NCBI GenBank assembly: GCA_021771635.1
Contig: JAETOQ010000002.1
Span: 1-64,000, forward strand
DNA from: Oscillospiraceae bacterium
GTDB taxonomy: Bacteria; Bacillota; Clostridia; Oscillospirales; Oscillospiraceae
Length of the DNA: 64,000 nt
Reading direction: 5' to 3'
Shown: piece by piece, positions 61,671-64,000 of the stretch
How positions within the stretch are numbered: the stretch's first letter is position 1
Layout of the letters: each line of letters begins with the position of its first letter
Translations under genes and position numbers: made by a program
Notes under the pieces: generated by a model
Database searches by the model: none
Told to the model about the DNA's origin: nothing
The model's input: only the letters and a program-made list of their open reading frames with translations

Positions 61671-62234
61671 GTGTCTGATTTGACAGAACTGCGGGAGCGC
61701 CTGCAAACCCAGCGGCCCGTAGGCTGGGACCAGCTTCCGGACTTTGCGCTGTATATGGACCAGGTGCTGTCCTATATGGACCGCCAGTTCATCCGTTTCG
61801 GAGACGATGACGTCTTGACCGCCGCCATGGTGAACAATTACACCAAAAGCGGCCTGGTCCCCCGGGCCGAGGGAAAGAAGTACAGCCGGGAACACCTGGC
61901 CTATCTCACTGTCATCTGTATTTTAAAACGGGTCATGTCCACCAGGGACATGGACCTGCTGATCCAGGAGGAACTGCGGGGACAGCGGCCCGTGGAGGAT
62001 GGGTACGCCGCCTTCTGCGCCAGCCTGGACAAGGCCCTGAACATCACCGCCGATGAGATGGCCGGCCGCACGGATGCGGATGGCCTGGCGGACGCCGCCA
62101 TCCACTTTGCCCTGCTGAGCTACGCCGCGGGCGTGGCAAGCAGCCGGTATGTCTCTCTGCTGCGCCAGCAAAAAGAGCAGGCCGGAGAGCTTCCCGCCAA
62201 ATCCAAATCCAAAAAAGAAAAGGAGCATGACTGA
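61671..62234 (+). CDS. DUF1836-domain protein, 187 aa
   Basis: Matches DUF1836: LPDFALYMDQVLSYMDRQF, TAAMVNNYTKSGLVPR, KKYSREHLAYLTVICILKRVMS. The domain resembles MerR-like helical DNA-binding folds; function is not established. GTG 61671 with AAGGAGG eight bases upstream is better than the ORF-track ATG at 61653, which has no site. It is coupled to degV by the stop/start spacing. Confidence 0.8.
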   Translation: MSDLTELRERLQTQRPVGWDQLPDFALYMDQVLSYMDRQFIRFGDDDVLTAAMVNNYTKSGLVPRAEGKKYSREHLAYLTVICILKRVMSTRDMDLLIQEELRGQRPVEDGYAAFCASLDKALNITADEMAGRTDADGLADAAIHFALLSYAAGVASSRYVSLLRQQKEQAGELPAKSKSKKEKEHD

Positions 62235-62235
62235 T

Positions 62236-63108
62236 ATGCGTGATTTCGTGATCTTAACAGACAGCTGCTGCGATATGACCGCACAGATGGCGGAGGAGCT
62301 GGGTCTGGTGGTCCTGCCCCTGAGCCTGGAGATGAGCGGCAGGACATACCGCAACTGGCTGGACGGCAGAGACATCGCCTTCCAGGATTTCTACGCCCGC
62401 ATCCGCGGCGGCGAGACCGCCACCACCGCCGCCGCCAATGTCAGCCAGTTTGACGAGGCCATGCGGAAGATCCTGGCGGAGGGAAAGGATATTTTGTGCA
62501 TCAGCTTCTCCTCCGCCCTCTCCACCACCTACCAGTCCGCCTCCATTGCCGCCGAGGAGCTGCGGGGCGAATTTCCGGAGGCGAAGATCTTCGTGGTGGA
62601 CTCCCTGTGCGCCTCTCTGGGCCAGGGCCTGCTGGTGTACCTCTGTGCCCAGGAGCGGCGGAAGGGCCGCACCGCGGAGGAGGTCCGGGATTTTGCCGAG
62701 GCCACCAAGGGCAAGGTCTGCCACTGGTTCACCGTGGATGACCTGAACCATTTGAAGCGGGGCGGGCGCATCAGCGCCGCCACGGCGCTGTTCGGCACCA
62801 TGCTGTCCATCAAGCCTGTGATGCATGTGGATGACGGCGGCCGCCTGACGCCCGTCGCCAAGGCCCGGGGCCGGAAGGCCTCCCTGCTGGCTCTGGTGGA
62901 CCATATGGAGCAGACGGCCATTGATCCCCAGCACCAGACCATCTTTATCAGCCATGGCGACTGCGCGGAGGATGCCCGCTTCGTGGCGGACGAGGTCACA
63001 CGCCGTTTTGGCATCACGGATATCCATATCAACTATGTGGGGCCCGTCATCGGCAACCACTCCGGCCCCGGCACCATGGCGCTGTTTTTCGTTGGATCTC
63101 CCCGCTGA
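62236..63108 (+). CDS. DegV-family fatty-acid-binding protein, 290 aa
   Basis: EDD/DegV fold binding a fatty acyl chain, a FakB-like role in some Firmicutes. Motifs: ILTDSCCDMT at the start, TAAANVSQFDEAM, CISFSSALSTTYQSA, VVDSLCASLGQGLLV, RGGRISAATALFG. The start was moved to 62236; the upstream ORF-track codons overlap the DUF1836 gene. No fakA kinase is visible here. Confidence 0.88.
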   Translation: MRDFVILTDSCCDMTAQMAEELGLVVLPLSLEMSGRTYRNWLDGRDIAFQDFYARIRGGETATTAAANVSQFDEAMRKILAEGKDILCISFSSALSTTYQSASIAAEELRGEFPEAKIFVVDSLCASLGQGLLVYLCAQERRKGRTAEEVRDFAEATKGKVCHWFTVDDLNHLKRGGRISAATALFGTMLSIKPVMHVDDGGRLTPVAKARGRKASLLALVDHMEQTAIDPQHQTIFISHGDCAEDARFVADEVTRRFGITDIHINYVGPVIGNHSGPGTMALFFVGSPR

Positions 63109-63256
63109 AAAACAGCGCAGATAGAAGAACGAAGCGTGGAGCGTGAAGATTTTGCCTCCAGCTCCGCCGGATCATGAAAATCGTTCCGCCAAAGGCGGAA
63201 TACCGCGCCTTCTCGCTTCCATCTCAGCTTTTCACTCTTTTTTGAAAGGAGCCGCT

Positions 63257-64000
63257 ATGAACTGGCTGGAACTGCATATCGACACCACCCACGCCGGCCT
63301 GGAACCGCTGGAGACCATGCTCTCCGCCCTGGGCATCGACGGTGTGGTCATTGACGATGAAACGGAATTTCAGGACTTCCTGGAAAATAACCATCAATAC
63401 TGGGACTACGTGGACGAGGATCTGGAAAAGCAGATGCAGGGAAAGTCCCGCCTCACCTTCTATCTCCAGGCGGATGAGGAGGGCTTTGCCAAGCTGGGCG
63501 AGGTCCGCATCGCCCTCCAGGAGCTGAAAAAGACCGCCCCAAACTGCGGCACGCTGCTGATGACGCTGAACAACATGCAGGACGCCGACTGGGAGAATAA
63601 CTGGAAGCAGTACTATAAGCCCATGGAGATCGGGCAGCGGCTGCTGGTCATCCCCCAGTGGGAGCAGAACGATCCCAAGGTCCAAAAGGCGCTGGCAGGC
63701 GGCCGGGTGCCGCTGATCCTGGAGCCGGGCCTGACCTTCGGCACCGGCAGCCACGCCACCACAAGGCTCTGCCTGACGGCCCTTGAAAAGGCTGTGCAGG
63801 GCGGCGAAAAGGTCCTGGACCTGGGGTGCGGCAGCGGCATTTTATCCATCGCGGCCCTGAAGCTGGGCGCCGCCTCCGCCCTAGCGGTGGATATCGACGA
63901 CAAGTGCCTGGACGTGGCCTATGAAAACGCCGCCATGAACGGCATCGGCAAGGATACCTACACCGTTTTGGCCGGCGATATCTTGACGAATGATGTTTTG
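63257..64000 (+). CDS. prmA: Ribosomal protein L11 methyltransferase, cut by the window end
   Basis: 248 codons are present and the frame is still open at the edge, so it is missing from the ORF track. The N-terminal substrate domain starts MNWLELHIDTTHAGLE. The SAM domain has LILEPGLTFGTGSHATTRLCL and motif I VLDLGCGSGILSIAALKLGA, characteristic of PrmA. The ribosome binding site is AAAGGAGCC. Preceded by a 148-nt non-coding gap with small palindromes (TTCCGCC-AAA-GGCGGAA). Confidence 0.93.
   Translation, partial: MNWLELHIDTTHAGLEPLETMLSALGIDGVVIDDETEFQDFLENNHQYWDYVDEDLEKQMQGKSRLTFYLQADEEGFAKLGEVRIALQELKKTAPNCGTLLMTLNNMQDADWENNWKQYYKPMEIGQRLLVIPQWEQNDPKVQKALAGGRVPLILEPGLTFGTGSHATTRLCLTALEKAVQGGEKVLDLGCGSGILSIAALKLGAASALAVDIDDKCLDVAYENAAMNGIGKDTYTVLAGDILTNDVL

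Noticed and set aside
63109-63256. Palindromic gap between degV and prmA as another member of the lepA/mutS repeat family
   Set aside because: It has small hairpins such as TTCCGCC-AAA-GGCGGAA but lacks the ordered loops and the CAAG/CUUG boxes.

Overview
The window reads as chromosome from a GC-rich member of the gut Clostridia, most likely Oscillospiraceae (a Flavonifractor, Lawsonibacter or Oscillibacter type relative). This is inferred from gene content and style, not from a database match. The pointers are a PPDK-type pyruvate phosphate dikinase, a PSP1/YaaT protein beside holB, SepF and DivIVA, a T-box before ileS, a TPP riboswitch before tenA, DUF1836 and DUF6440 proteins, strong AGGAGG ribosome binding sites, frequent TTG and GTG starts, and AT-rich promoters set in GC-rich genes.

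Layout. 0-3.5 kb: a small XRE regulator, then a minus-strand HAD phosphatase, PSP1 protein and holB. 3.8-6.6 kb: ppdK with a clear promoter and terminator. 6.7-9 kb: an operon of a secreted stalk-domain protein, an ECF sigma factor and a membrane partner. 9-12.3 kb: a FUSC-like membrane protein, a LysR regulator and a divergent MATE exporter. 12.3-13 kb: an AT-richer Imm5-like gene. 13-16.6 kb: a TPP-riboswitch operon (tenA and a three-gene pyrimidine ABC importer). 16.6-21.7 kb: carA followed by one reading frame that fuses carB to dapF. 22-24.3 kb: a PAS-repeat protein with no output domain. 24.3-26.8 kb: lepA, bracketed by partial copies of its own two ends. 26.8-30 kb: an XRE, MBOAT and SGNH-like operon with a strong operator. 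30-43.2 kb: a long minus-strand run of conserved genes (HAD, divIVA, sepF, yggS, a HlyD-like gene, hfq, miaA, an FMN reductase, DUF6440, mutL, an AEC carrier, a CPBP protease, mutS). 43.2-44.5 kb: a 567-bp element with long inverted ends, then a divergent XRE/small-protein pair. 44.4-51.7 kb: miaB, an HPr-like gene, rluD, lspA, ileS, a zinc-ribbon gene and the T-box. 51.7-52.5 kb: two small paralogous proteins around an XRE regulator. 52.5-56.6 kb: an amidase and a GntR-controlled ABC exporter. 56.6-64 kb: rpsO, pnp, an RHH regulator, mnmE, DUF1836, degV and the first part of prmA.

Most unusual: (1) lepA (both ends) and mutS (3' end) each sit beside a second, vestigial copy of the gene end. 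At each site the functional copy differs from the vestige almost only at synonymous positions, and structured palindromic sequence lies between the copies. (2) carB and dapF are one ORF, and the DapF part has Ala where the first catalytic Cys is expected. (3) Two structured repeat families sit at gene 3' ends (lepA/mutS and ileS/rpsO) with apparent compensatory stem changes. (4) A secreted protein and an anti-sigma-like protein in one operon share a C-terminal domain. (5) Two unannotated 55-56 residue paralogues flank an XRE gene.

All domain names come from reading the sequence; no search was run. Starts were re-chosen from the ORF track wherever a ribosome binding site decided the matter.
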